Shown: piece by piece, positions 36,716 to 49,137 of the stretch
Layout of the letters: each line of letters opens with the position of its first letter
Position numbering within the stretch: position 1 is the first letter of the stretch
Assembly: GCA_036850595.1 (NCBI GenBank)
Contig: CM072156.1
Location: forward strand, 10,657,441 to 10,721,440
Origin: Rhyacichthys aspro
Lineage: Eukaryota > Chordata > Actinopteri > Gobiiformes > Rhyacichthyidae
Direction: 5' to 3'
Length of the DNA stretch: 64,000 bases
Program-made: the position numbers and the translations under genes
Notes under the pieces: model-generated
The model's input: the letters and a program-made list of their open reading frames with translations, nothing else
What the model was told of the DNA's origin: nothing
Databases searched by the model: none

Positions 36716-39700
36716 CTACTCATCAGATTTCATTTTCATCTGTGCCTGCATCTGAGCAATCATCTCCTGCATGCGTCTCAGCTACAAGAGAGAAAAATGA
36801 TAGTGCTGTTATGATGAAACCCAAAATCTGACATTTTTTTAAACCATACAGCTACAACATACATCAACTCAACACAAAGTGGAAGTACTGCCAAAAAAAT
36901 GGATGCAAAAGAAATACTTAATGAAGCCAAAAAGTGAACATAAATTTGATGAAAAATTATGGTTGAAAGAACTAAATTATTTGCAGAATTCAAATCCTGA
37001 TCTATCTTTACTTGTTGTTGCGCTGACATTTACTGCCATCTTGTGGATATCAAGGGGACTTTCAAGTGCCACAAAACATTCAGAGCAAAAGACTATTAAA
37101 GGCTAACTAAACCCCAAACAGTTTTTTTGGGATGATTATCTGTATAAATGGGGAAAAAATTCTTTAGTTGGTGTGATGTCAATGCAAAAATACCATGGGG
37201 CTATCAACACGATGAAACATCTCCTAAATCATAATTATTTTATCCTTCATGACAGGTAGAAGATTTAAATCCCCACATCTTTCTTTAATATTGTTTTGAT
37301 AATTAACAGTATAATGAATCTTATTGTAGTTACACAGATTCTGTAACAATAATGAAGTTACAATACTGCTTGTTGTAGTGTGTAGGCCACAGGAATTACT
37401 GGATATTTCAAAAGAATGTGGATGAAGTACAAAATATTTTGTGGTTAGTGGGACCAGTCAGTACAAATCTAAGCACATTCCCATACTTTACTGAGGTCAT
37501 TCCCACCATAAAACAGGCCCAGAACATCCAGGCAGGAAATTATGCCATATCCTGCCTGGGTATAATGTTTACTAACAACAGCAACTTAACCATGTGTGAC
37601 CACTTCACCATTGTCACAATTGTGAGCCTGCAACTGAGCTGCAGTGGACGTTAAATATCAAGTATCTAGGTCTGTAGACAGCTCTGAAATTACTGAAATC
37701 TATTTGGGATTTTGTAGAAAAGGTTGAGAACAAGTTTAGAAACTGAAGACCCTCATCCATGGGACTTTGTCAATTCTAAAGTAGACTGGTCTCTGAGATG
37801 AGTTTATAGCCCTCAGAGGTTTGTTGGGTCAAAGTCTGGGTAAACCACTCCCTCTGATCGATATAAACGTCTTTGGTTTCTAAACTACGTCCAGTTGCCC
37901 TTTTCTCAACATTTTCTACATTGTGACTACCTGGATGACTGACAACCTACACAGATGTCTATTTGGGATTTTCAATTAGCAGCTGACAACAACTAATCTG
38001 CTAAATTCTGTGCTTAATGGCTTATGTTTTTAGCAGGTGGACACTGAATGACTACTATGGTCAGTTTCTTATTTTCTGACAGTTAATTGCTGTTGCCTCT
38101 TTATCTTCTCAGTGCCCTTACCTCAGCCTCTTTCTGCAGCAGGATCTGGTCCTTATCCATCACATCCTCATCCACAGCTCTGCAGTGAAACAAAACAAAA
38201 GAATCATTGATGGGGTTTTTTTCTTTCACCTACAAGATCATGTGTGTTGTGTGAAAACATCTACTGACCTGCCCGCCTTCTTCAGTCTCTCTGAGCGGAA
38301 GTTCTCATAATGCAGATCCTGAGTTACCTCCTGTAGGTCTTGCATATGGGTCCTGAAAGAGAAATGCAGCACTTTGTTCACACACTAGGAGGCAATAGAG
38401 CTCAACGGATAATTGGTTCTTGACACTGGCAATTAAGGTTAAAGCAGGCTACTAGACCAAAGAAAAGTACCTTTCAAGCACAACTAAGGTTTTACAGCAA
38501 AATCTATAACATACTTAACACATAGTTGAAAATGTATGTTGTGCCCTAAAACTTTCATTTCTCCATTTAATGTGCTCATTAATCAATGTGTGAAAAATCA
38601 ATATATCAAGTGATATTGTAACAATGCAACCTCTTTGAGATTTCTAAACCCAACATTATTATTCAAGCACAAGATACAACTGAAGACATTTTAAGGCAGA
38701 GACTCACACAAGCATTGTGCGTAGTTTAAGGAAGTCATTGTGCTCAGGATTCTCCACCTCGACTACGCCCCACGGATACAGACGACCACGGATTTTCTTC
38801 CCCTTCACCTCAATCAACTGATTTGAACCAATTACTGCGAAGGGAATGCTTGCCTGGACAAATGAGATAAAGTTCAGGAGCCCGAAAGACAAACACAATC
38901 ACTGCAACAGAATTAAGTTGTAAAAAGTATTTAAAAGTATTGCAGGACAGCACTACAAAAACACTAAAACTCTCTACTACATCTACATCAATGTCTCTGA
39001 TGAAGTCTGATGATAGCAGAAATTTCTCACCTTTAAGACTCTGGTTTGCTCCTTAAACTCTTCATCTTCATCAGAGTCTGCATCAGGCAGCTGATAAATC
39101 CTGATGCCATGTTCTGCAATCTCATCTAGGATCTGAGGAAACACACGAACATAGCCTTATGCTATGACCTCACCATGACCTCCACACCACACTGGGGGCA
39201 GGAAAATACACACTGTACAGCGATGCTAATGTAGCAAATGTACTGCTTCACGAAACTGTTTGCCACACTACGACTCTATTATAGAGTAAAGTATTGTAAA
39301 GAACATATATGATGGCTAAATTGTTTGTTGTTATTGTTGTAGACATTGTAGTAGAGGTAGACTGACCTAGTATTTAGAGTGGTGCAATCATACAAGCACC
39401 TAACACTAGAAATATTAGGACTAAGCCTTGTGTGGTACACATTTATTAAGGAATCTTTGGGCAAATACTGAACCTTGTGGAATCCGTTTTTCTATGGTAA
39501 ATATTTATTATTTCATGGTATATATAAATAGTTCAGGTTAATGTCACTGAACAACATTTTTATGGAGATATAAGATTTTGGGGGGGGGGCTTTTTTGGCC
39601 TTTATTGACAGTTGACAGTGGCTAGATAGAAAATGGGGTAAAAGAGAGTGGGGAATGACATTGAGCAAATGACCCGAACAAGACTCGAGCCCAGGTCTCC

Positions 39701-42700
39701 CGCGTGCTAGGCATGTGCTCTACTTGAGCTCTACCTGGGCTGCCAGGGTCAGCCCCAAACAAAAACATATTTTAACACTAGAAGGTACCAATGATCACAA
39801 AGAATGTCACAAACCCAACAAAACATACGGTAGATTAATGGCATCTAATAAATCCAGAGGATTAATTTATATATATGTGCATGTTAAAAAAGTAAATCCT
39901 TTTTTTTTCTCTTAAAGAATGAAAAGCTCAGTCTAATAAGAGGTTTGGACAGAGCACCTGCTGTTGCAGCAACATAGTTAATTAAAGACTTCAAACAGCA
40001 AAGTCGCGGGGAAAGAGAGAAAGAAGACTAAACATCTCTTATGTGTATGTGCCTATAAGTCTATTTGTGTTAAGTACTGTAAAAATAATCTGGTCTGAAG
40101 TTCTCAGCCTCTTTTCTTTTGCAGTCTGACCGGTGAAAAAATAAATTAAAACAAAGGAGGCTTTCTTCAATGGTACCTCCGGGACAGATGTCAGTATTTA
40201 TTATTTCAAGCATCAAAGCAGCATTTGTCTTTTGTATTATCAAGAGACTTTTACGTCCAGAGATATGTTGTAATACAGCCAAAAATGTCAAGTGCTGTTT
40301 TCCTGACTTTTTGGAGACATTCAGGTAGCGGGACAGTCGTGAGTCAGTGAGGGGTTGGGGAAGTGAGAACAGGTTTTCCTATGTGCAGCAACTGTTTGAG
40401 GCGTTGTTATGGCTGCCACTTGTTTTCTCAGTGAGCCCTTTGCGCAGTATGTGCAAGATAGTGTGCACAGTGAGGCTATGGTATTGTTGTGTGGGAGATC
40501 TAAAAACAAACAAGCTTCGCAGGACTCAGTGCAGATCGCCACACAGGACCTGAGCTCTTTTTTCTTTGCTTGCTCAAACGCACACAATGTACAGATACCT
40601 CTGACACAGAGGCTGAATAAACATCACTATGGTGGGGCAGAGCATGAAGAATTTGGGGAAATTCTGTACTCAGCAGGAAAATAAACATGCAACACACAAT
40701 GGCAGGAAAAATGAAACAAACAATAAATGGTGTTACACAATATAATAAACAAGAAGGCAAATATATTCTGATTTAACTGTGATAAACCAAAGAATTAAAA
40801 GGGCAAACCACTTCCCAAAAAAATGTATGCTCATCGAGTATGAACCACTTGTCTGCAATGATCTGTTTGCAGACCTTGCTGAGCCAAAAACTACAAAATG
40901 GCTGTTTACATGAATTATTCTATTCCGTAACATGTTCTTAGTACAGACTGACACCTATAATCAAGAGTCCTCAGGGATAATCAGATGTCAAAATCACTGC
41001 CTTGTCTAAATCCCTGTTGCCTCCTTTTCATTTACAGTACACTATGTAGGACTTACTATCTTGGCACAAAGATGTTGGCCTTGCAAGCCATTTTGATTTT
41101 ATGACCATCCTGTCCAGCTATAATACCACCACCCCCCCGCTTCCCGATGCCCAATGCTGTTATGTTTGGCCATGTAGCCCCACTCAATGCTTTCAGGGTG
41201 GTGTTTAAACAATGCCTTACAGCCTTTACCTCTTTATTAATTAGAAAAGGAAGCTAAAGACTGACCGCCTTACTTTTCTGGCTGACAATGAATGTAAAGT
41301 TTTTACATGGACGCCAAAATGTAAGGAAGTGGAGAGCAGAAGGTGGAGACTACCCAGTTAGAAAACAGTATAAAAAAAACAAAATGCTGCTGAATCAAAG
41401 CGTAAATGTATTTTACTGTAAAGTCCGGATGATTCAGTGTTGGGAAAAGGAGTAATAGTGTTCACAAGAATCTAAATATAGCATACATGCATGCCTACAC
41501 ATAGATATAATTACACAGAATAAAGAGACAGGGCTAAGCAGATTTTGGGTCAATTGCACCATCTGTCTGACCGAAAACCTCCAATCATTATGAAGCGAAG
41601 TTCCTGAGAACTGTTGCATCACCTCAGCCAGCAATAATATTTACAAGTAAAACTGCCCACAAGTAAAACCACAAATCTAGAAACTCACACAGCGGCTCAG
41701 TGATCTCAGTAGCATTTTGAACACCACAGCAATGAAACTACAGAAACGGCTACTGCAGTGATCGCTGTAATCGTGAATAAGAACGGCAAACCACACACAG
41801 GAACACAGATGCACAAAAACATGCAATTACAGTTACTTAGTGATTGTTGATGATGACCGAGGCTTAGGAGACGACAATCCACAAAGTCTTGAAGTAAGTA
41901 CTACAGTTTCTTGTGGAAATGACAATGATGAAATGATGTGGATATTTTATTTAAAAACCTGATGTGGCTGAGTTTTTTTCTGTCTTTTAAAATGAGTGCT
42001 GCCTTTGAAACTGGGTCGAGTGATACCAGCCAAAAAAAAGTGTGAGACTGCTACAAATAGGAAAAAAGTGAAGATAATCTCCTCCTGTCATAAAAGTGAA
42101 GGCTGACATTTAATCACAGAGATGAGTACCAGCATCTCGAGTAAGAGTTGGGAAGTTAGGTAAATTCCAGTTTATTTTTTGTGCTTTCAGTTTCATTTTA
42201 CTGAAAAAGGGTTTTAGTAAATCAGATGACCAAGTTAAAATAATACAAATTATGTCAACTTACAGTAAATAGTTTGTGACCAGAACCTATTACATACATT
42301 TCACAAAAACGGAGTATGTAAAGGAGATGTAGTATATTGGCGCAAAACAAGTGCTTCTCTTTTGCGAAGAAACAGCTTGCAGCTAACCGGCTCTCTCCTG
42401 TCCGCAGGGGGTCTGAGGGGGCGAGGGAGCCCCAACAATACCTGATCTGAGGGGGTAAAGGGGATTTGGACCTCATACCAGCCTCCTATGCACACATTAC
42501 TGGCTACTCACTCACTGGCCTCACTTTCTGCAGGGGTCTAATCTGGAGTCAGTTCCAGGAAAGAGTGAAAGTACAATATCTGATGTCTATCTTGTTTGTG
42601 TGTGATTTCAAGCTTCAAATGATGATTCTTGTAGCATACAAGTAAGTATTTTAAGTTCCAGTTACACACACACACACAGTTCAACACAGGATAAACAATA

Positions 42701-45700
42701 CTATTCTTTCCACAATATTAAGACACATTCCAGGTAAATTTAGTCATACCCCGCGTGGACAGTTCAAGCCGGACCAGACTGGAATTTCATCCTAAGCGCA
42801 TATCCTTACAAGAAGTTACCAGAATCACAGCAACATGAATAAAGCTGACCAACCTTATTGCACGCACACACACTCTTCTATTGTCTAGACCAAAAGACTA
42901 CAGTGTAGACCACCCACTTCTCCCTCGGATCAAAGAGCATGGTGTGGAACAATCAAGCTATTCAGGTGATCGTGTATTTATGTGAGATTTAGCAGTGGAC
43001 AATGTGACTTTGGGATTTGCCACCACTGATTTGGTCCGCTAGTCAAAAAGCATTCAATTCAGTATTCACTCATTCCCTCAATAAGTCTGAAACATATCAG
43101 TAAATAATGCGATGTGAAAATGCAGCATAAGAACAGGAAAGCCTTAAGTGTTCCCGGACTTTTACTTTTTCCTTTGAGACCAAATGATTATGTGAAATAG
43201 AGCTCCAAACACCATGAGAAAAAGTGTGTATTTATTGTTTTACACTCTGTAGAAATGAAGAGCAAAGCTTGGCACAATGACCACTGCAGGACAGAAAAAT
43301 AAATATATCCGTTTGTTTGAAAGGCTAGCAGGAAGTGGACTGGGCACAGACTGAGAAGGGACTACCTAGGTATACACACACAGACGAGAAGTGGTGAGGT
43401 AATCAGGATTTTAAGGGTGTTACGTGTGACATTTGTGAAAACAAAATACTACACGTTTATCACCATTTAACAAATTCACTCTTACACCCAGCAACTGTCC
43501 TTTTCAACTGTGGCTGGACATTTAACCCGCTGCGATATTGACAACTGTAAACTGACAATGTGTCCCAGTGGTGCTATAGAGCTGATGGTGACCTGTCTGT
43601 GTAAGAGGAAAGTATCCAGAATGGACAATAAAGGCATCTAAGAAGCTGACAGAAAGACTTGAATGGGAGATGGACCAAAGGTGACAGCATGTGAAATATG
43701 GAGAGAAGCCCCCAGAAGGAAGAGAACAGTGGGGAAAAGGCAGGGTGACTATTGTCTAGTGCCTGCAGCTGTCTGCGAGAACAGAGGAGGAGCGGGGTTC
43801 TCTAGCCCTCTGTGACCTATAAGGCTTCGTCTGCGGCAATATAAATGTTCAATTAAAGTAGTGTAGTTTTACGTATGGCAATAATTAGGAGTGTTTAAAG
43901 ACCATTCACATGATGTATATTTTGTTCAGACATAGGTGATTACAGTTATTGCTGAGTTAATCAGAATTCCAGTCTAATGCAGCCATCCCCAGTGTTCAAA
44001 TACTGAAGAGTAAAGCTGTTTTTAACTTAAGCCCTACACAGGATATGACTGAAAGGTCCCAGACTGAGAGGATCAGCCTTTCAATATACCCTCCTCAGGG
44101 CAAGTTATGAGCTGAAGACCACAGCAACCCTGGTGAAGGAAATTGGCATTAACGCAAATTTAAAAAAAAAAAAGAGGATACAAAGAAGCAGAGGAAGAAA
44201 GTGTAGGGCAGCTGAGTGAGGCACTGCCAGGAGAGGAGGCCCAGGAAAAACAAGCACAGGAAGCAGAACTAAAGGGATGAAAGTTGAACGATGGAAGGTT
44301 AGTTCACTTGAATTGAAATGCACAGAGCAGCAGGTTGTGTCTTGTCAGTAGAACAGTTAACACATTGGAGGAAACTCACATTGTTCTATACAAGATGTTT
44401 CCCCTCTCAATAAAAACACACCGGGTCAAACAAGCCTTGAATGGAGGGGGTCACTTTTATTGAGAGACAAATGGCTGCCAAAAGCGAGAAACTACTCTGA
44501 GAAAAACAAATGAATAAACATCTTGGGAGAAATTCCTGGGATTATCAATCATCTTATGGCACTCAGGTTTTTGGCAGGTTTAGTGCTGCTGGCACTCTCG
44601 CCTCAAAAGGAAAGCCTGGTGCCCAGCTCCACTTAACAGCACTGTATGACAGGAACCAGACGCATATACCTAAGGGCCACTTCATTTAATCTGATCAAAC
44701 AAACAAATACTCCTACAAGATACATTTGTTCTCCAGAAAAACATTCAAAAAGATGAATGTGCTTCACAATCATTCTGTGTACACTTTTACTCTATTCATT
44801 CTCTACACTTAGTGAAAACAGGAAACCTCAATACCTCTGTCCTGCTACTGTCTCATACAAGGCCTGAGCTATTTACATTTTATATCATTCTTATTTATTC
44901 ATAAGTTAATAAAACGTTCCTCACTAGACAACCATCAGTCCATATTTAACTACGGATGGTATAATGCATCAAAAAGATAAGATCTTTTTACTGTTATTTA
45001 ACTTTTAAGCTGTGCTTGGCCTCAGTATTTTTATTCGTGATTTGGGTGAGGAACAGGATTGCAATCTTAATTCTAAACACACTTAGGATAATTATATAAC
45101 AAATGAACTGGTGCAGAATGACTACAGCCCTACACAACATCAAGATAGAAGTTGTGCATGAACTAAACAGGAGATGGCAGGGAATAATATGCTCTCCTTT
45201 GGGACACATGCCGCCATAGATAGGAGTAAATATGTCAATTATCCCTGTATTTACTGGCAATCATGACTGCATTGATTTTATAAATACAGGTCACAAACAA
45301 CTAGGTTTCAAGGGCCATGGGTGTGTCTAATTGGATAAATCTTTCAGCTAATTGCTCGTCAGTGGAAAATATATATATAAGCCAACTGTTATGGCAGCAT
45401 GTGAGCAAACTGCTCTCAATGATTCTGAGCTAATGGTCAGTTCAGCGGCAAAAAAACAACACTGTGTGATAAATGTAAGTGTAATTGTAAATCATAATGT
45501 TTTAATGTACAAAATTAAAACTTAGTATACTAAGATTAAAAACAGCTGATTTGTACGATGTATAACTACAGTTTTCAGGCCAGGATCACAGACGACAGGG
45601 AGGGTGGGTTTGAACCCCTCAGAGACAGAGGAACTCTCCAATGGTTATGTCCCAATTTTTAGAAAGTAATTTAACTGAGGTTGGTTAAGGACAACGGATG

Positions 45701-48700
45701 GAAGGAACTATACCTTTGGGGTTTGCATAACATGACATTCACATTATGCACGTTTTTTTTTTTTTTTTTTTTTAAATTAATGCAACAAAATTAACAATTT
45801 TAAGCTGGTGCCCAACAGAGACCACTGGATACAAAACCACAGATACAACACCTGACTGGTAAGCAGGCTGGGGTCCAAGCATGTATAAAGAGGTTTTTTA
45901 TTAAATACAAAGCCAGCCAAAGCACACTGAGGCAAAAGCATTGCAACAGCAGTCCACTGCGTGTGTGTTTTTTGTCCCTGTACAGAACATTGTTATCAAT
46001 GTTTTCTCTCTGTTAGGATGCCTATGGTATAGCGATTGAGGAATAAAGTGGAAGAAGTTATCAAATGACGACATTGCTTTGAGGTGAGACCATATAACAT
46101 CACACACACTGTGTCCTTCCATCTCTGAGAGGAAGCCGAGGAGCGTGCAGGCGGATTGTGACTTGGGTTAAATCCAACAGGAAGTATCTGGGACAGGTTC
46201 AGACTCACAGAGATATGTTCCCTCTACAGTATATACCAGCTATCTTTTCCAACTCCTCTCCCTCCTACTATTTCCTCTTTTTAGTGCCCCTCCCTGTACT
46301 TTTAAACAATCTGGGGAACTATCTCGACACAAAAACGTAAACTGTATTTTATAACATCACAACCAAGGAAAGAAACGTGAGCTTTCTCAGACCAACAAAC
46401 CTACGCTACTGGGCAGCCAGTCAAGATGGGGCCAATTATCTTACACTACAGTACATTGTGTATTATTCTGTAAATTGCTTCCTAAAAGAACAACTATATA
46501 ACTGCAGACTGAGCAGATCATAGCAACAAGAGATTAAGGAATATCCTCAGGCTGTGCCCCAGTGGTGCAACAGTGTATGCACTTGACTCATGAAACCCAC
46601 CCTCCTCTTCAGACGATCCCTCTCCCTCAGTGTCAGGGTGTCAGCCTTGGCAATGACTGGGACAATGTTGACTTTGCTGTGGATAGCCTTCATAAACTCC
46701 ACATCGAGAGGCTTTAAACTGGTAAAAAAAAAAAAAAAGGGGGTTATTTAGGGTTATGATTATTGTGACACCAGAATGTAGAGGACAGTTCTCACTTGTG
46801 GAATATAAAGTTCATTTATAAAATCTTTAGGACTGTAAAAAAAAAGTTTTTTAATAAGGTCATGGCCACAATTTCCTGATGTTACATTTAGCTTTTTAAA
46901 AATCTTTTATAATATCCAAATTAGAGTGACATGTCATACTCTAAAAAAGCTGCAAAGTAATAAAAAGGTAGGACTCAGGGTCTGGTCAGTACTCTAAAAC
47001 GAGAGCACTATAAGTATATTGTGACTGCAGGTGGAATATGTCTCGAGTTTAATGGTCTCTTGTGATAAAACCAAGCAAGGTTCTTGTCCATTGAGTGGTG
47101 GGTGCACAATAAATCACACAGTAAACAGACATAAAGGGGCTTACCCGTGTCCAAATGGAGATATGAAGTAAAAGCAGCAGTGCACCCTGTTATCCACTAT
47201 GTGTCTTCTGTTCAACCCACTCTCATCATGAAGATAGCGCTCAAACTGGTTGTCAATATACTGAATTATAGTCTTGAAGCTGATACAAAAAACAAAGGCA
47301 GTCTTTTCACAATCACTCAAAAATACAATGTAAATTCTGTAACACCTGACGTAATGAGTGCTTATTTAAATTCGTCTAAACAAAGGATTGAATGTAAAAG
47401 AACAGAAAAGAAAGGCTATTCTGATGACACTTAAATGAGGAAACAAGCAGACAGTAAAAGAAATGTAGACACTGGGAATGCAGAGGGAGGATAGGTGAGG
47501 ATAGGGAGTGTAGGATGAAACTTAAGAGAGGGAGTTCCAGGGAATGGGAGGGAAGGATGAGAAAGTACTACGGACGGGAACTATATGCCATGTTGTTATT
47601 ATCACTGCACACTCCTCTGAAGCGTGTAAACACACCAGTCCTGGCTGTTCATGGCATCACCATATCCAGGAGTGTCGACAACAGTGAGGCGAAGCTTTAC
47701 CCCCCTTTCCTCGATCTCTACAGTAGATGCCTCAATCTGCACCGTCCTTTCAATTTTCTCTGTGAAAGTATATACTTGGTTAGAATGTTAAGTATTTGCG
47801 TTGATCATCACAGGATTTCAAATGACACAACATGAAATTATTTGAGTTTTGTCATCTTAAATGACTTGTTTTCTCAGAAACACCAAAGAGGGAGTGAATA
47901 ACTGTTTTTTTGAGTCTTAACCTCTGTCAAGTCATAAAAAGGGCAGGGTCATATTTTGAGACTAAGGCATTCCCAGCATTCCTGTTGAAATAATGCTCTG
48001 CAGGAGACATTGGAGCAGACGTTTTTCCATTATTACAGTGTGCATGTTTGTGTACCTGTGTGTGGGTATGTGTCTGTGCGTGTGTAGTGGTGACTTATAC
48101 CTGCAGCACCAGGGATGTAGCGCTCAGGATAGAGATCAGTGAGAAACAGGCTGTTTATTAGAGTAGATTTACCCAAACCAGATTCCCCTGAAAAACAAAG
48201 GGAAAAAAATATTGCTATATTGTAAAGATTATTAATGCCAAAGAGTCTGTATTTTATTTAATGAAAATGATAAAGATGATCACCTACCAACAACCATTAG
48301 AGTGAACTCAAACCCTTTTTTCACTGACTTACGATGCACCTGGTTTGGAAGATTGGCAAACCCTACATAACCTGCAGCATCTGGGAACTTTCGAGGACAG
48401 AAGAGAAATAACTGTCACTATGTCATTTTAGTTTGTAATTCTCTGCTTTATGTGGCTTTTCTAAACATGAATGCAATTCAGCAGTATGTTTTTTAACATT
48501 GCAAGTGTTGTGTGCCCAAGTCAGAGTAGCTACTAGAAAGAGATTAATGATGATGCATGTAATTGTGAAATTCCTTCTAGGCAATAAAGCGGTGTAATGA
48601 AACACTTGTATTTATTCAGGATATCCTTTTTGGATGCCAGCGCAAGTGTGTTTTTGTGAGATTACAAGAGCCATAAGTCATAATCACCATCACTTTAATG

Positions 48701-49118
48701 GAAATACGTTAGTGTATTTCCAGTAAAGTCCATCCTTTATACCTCTGTGTTTAGCAACAGTGGCCTTGAGTAGCTTTAAACAAAATAAAACATTTGCATT
48801 TTATTTCAAACAAATAAACAAGACAACTGCTTGCCTCACTCAGTTAACTGTTCCCAATAAATCATTTCATGCTTTTAAAGCTTTACTCTTAATGCATTAA
48901 AAGCTTTATGTTTGATGTGTGACAAAAGAAGAAAAGCTGGCCTGGTTTACTTAAACAATCTGACAGCAGTTTTTCTCAGCAATAATCCAAAAATAATATC
49001 TGCACTCAATTGTTTTTATTGTATACCTGGACTATAACTTACTTACAAGACTGCAGAGTAAATGAAATGTCATCAGAATAGAAACTGTGTTACTTACCTT
49101 CCCTTTTTCTCCTGACAT
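36716..49118 (-). CDS. septin2: SEPTIN2-like septin
   Basis: Septin GTPase of the SEPT2 subgroup, expected to form hetero-oligomers and filaments at membranes and the cytokinetic ring. Coding exons: 49098-49118, 48288-48387, 48101-48187, 47636-47759, 47145-47279, 46601-46718, 39031-39132, 38708-38853, 38269-38352, 38122-38179, 36716-36781; 1041 nt, 346 residues (human SEPTIN2 361). N-terminus MSGEKGKFPDAAGYVGFANLP; P-loop GESGLGKST (41-49); DTPG (98-101); AKAD (179-182); unique-element signature RGRLYPWGVVEVENPEHNDF; C-terminal coiled coil RRMQEMIAQMQAQMKMKSDE. SEPTIN2-type residues (FEFTLMVVGES, HDESGLNRRH) separate it from SEPTIN5. It lacks the Gly/Asp-rich tail of mammalian SEPTIN2. It is adjacent to SEPTIN5 in tandem, head to head with CLDN5. 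Which teleost SEPTIN2 paralogue it is cannot be decided here. Confidence 0.93.
37528..37559. repeat. Perfect 10-bp inverted repeat in SEPTIN2-like intron
   Basis: CCAGGCAGGA and its exact reverse complement TCCTGCCTGG are separated by 12 bases. It is a small hairpin with no known role; it lies in the last intron of the SEPTIN2-like gene. Confidence 0.7.
37699..37972. repeat. Imperfect foldback element flanked by 15-bp direct repeat
   Basis: TCTATTTGGGATTTT occurs at both ends (37699-37713 and 37958-37972), like a target-site duplication. Inside, TGTAGAAAAGGTTGAGAA (37713-37730) pairs 17 of 18 with its inverted partner at 37903-37920, and complementarity continues imperfectly inwards through TTTAGAAAC/GTTTCTAAA. 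This suggests an old non-autonomous element. The family is not recognised. Confidence 0.5.
39591..39744 (-). mobile_element. tRNA-derived SINE, copy 1
   Basis: Read on the minus strand it begins GGCAGCCCAGGTAGAGCTCA, with an A-box-like segment. A B-box-like GGGCTCGAGTCT follows at 39681-39692. It ends in a shared tail (CATTCCCCACTCTC through GTCAATAAAGGCC). It matches the copy at 51731-51893 over most of its length with scattered differences. A tRNA-like head with conserved body and tail identifies a SINE. Clear flanking duplications are not visible. Confidence 0.65.
45753..45773. repeat. Run of 21 T
   Basis: Uninterrupted T homopolymer within the large SEPTIN2-like intron. It could be the tail of a minus-strand retroposed element, but no adjoining body is recognised. 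Confidence 0.8.
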
Positions 49119-49137
49119 GGCTTTTATATATGTGAAC

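Larger units (their letters stand above)
39133..46600 (-). other. 7.5-kb intron of SEPTIN2-like gene
   Basis: Large intron between the exon ending LKRR and the exon starting ILDEIAEHG. It carries one SINE (39591-39744), a run of 21 T (45753-45773) and short CA runs near 42667. I find no exon or nested gene. The open frames here (for example 40321-40587 and 44105-44323) have no recognisable protein signature. Confidence 0.6.

Noticed and set aside
37418..37654. 78-codon plus-strand frame in the SEPTIN2-like intron
   Set aside because: Antisense to an intron, includes a hairpin repeat, and matches no family I know.
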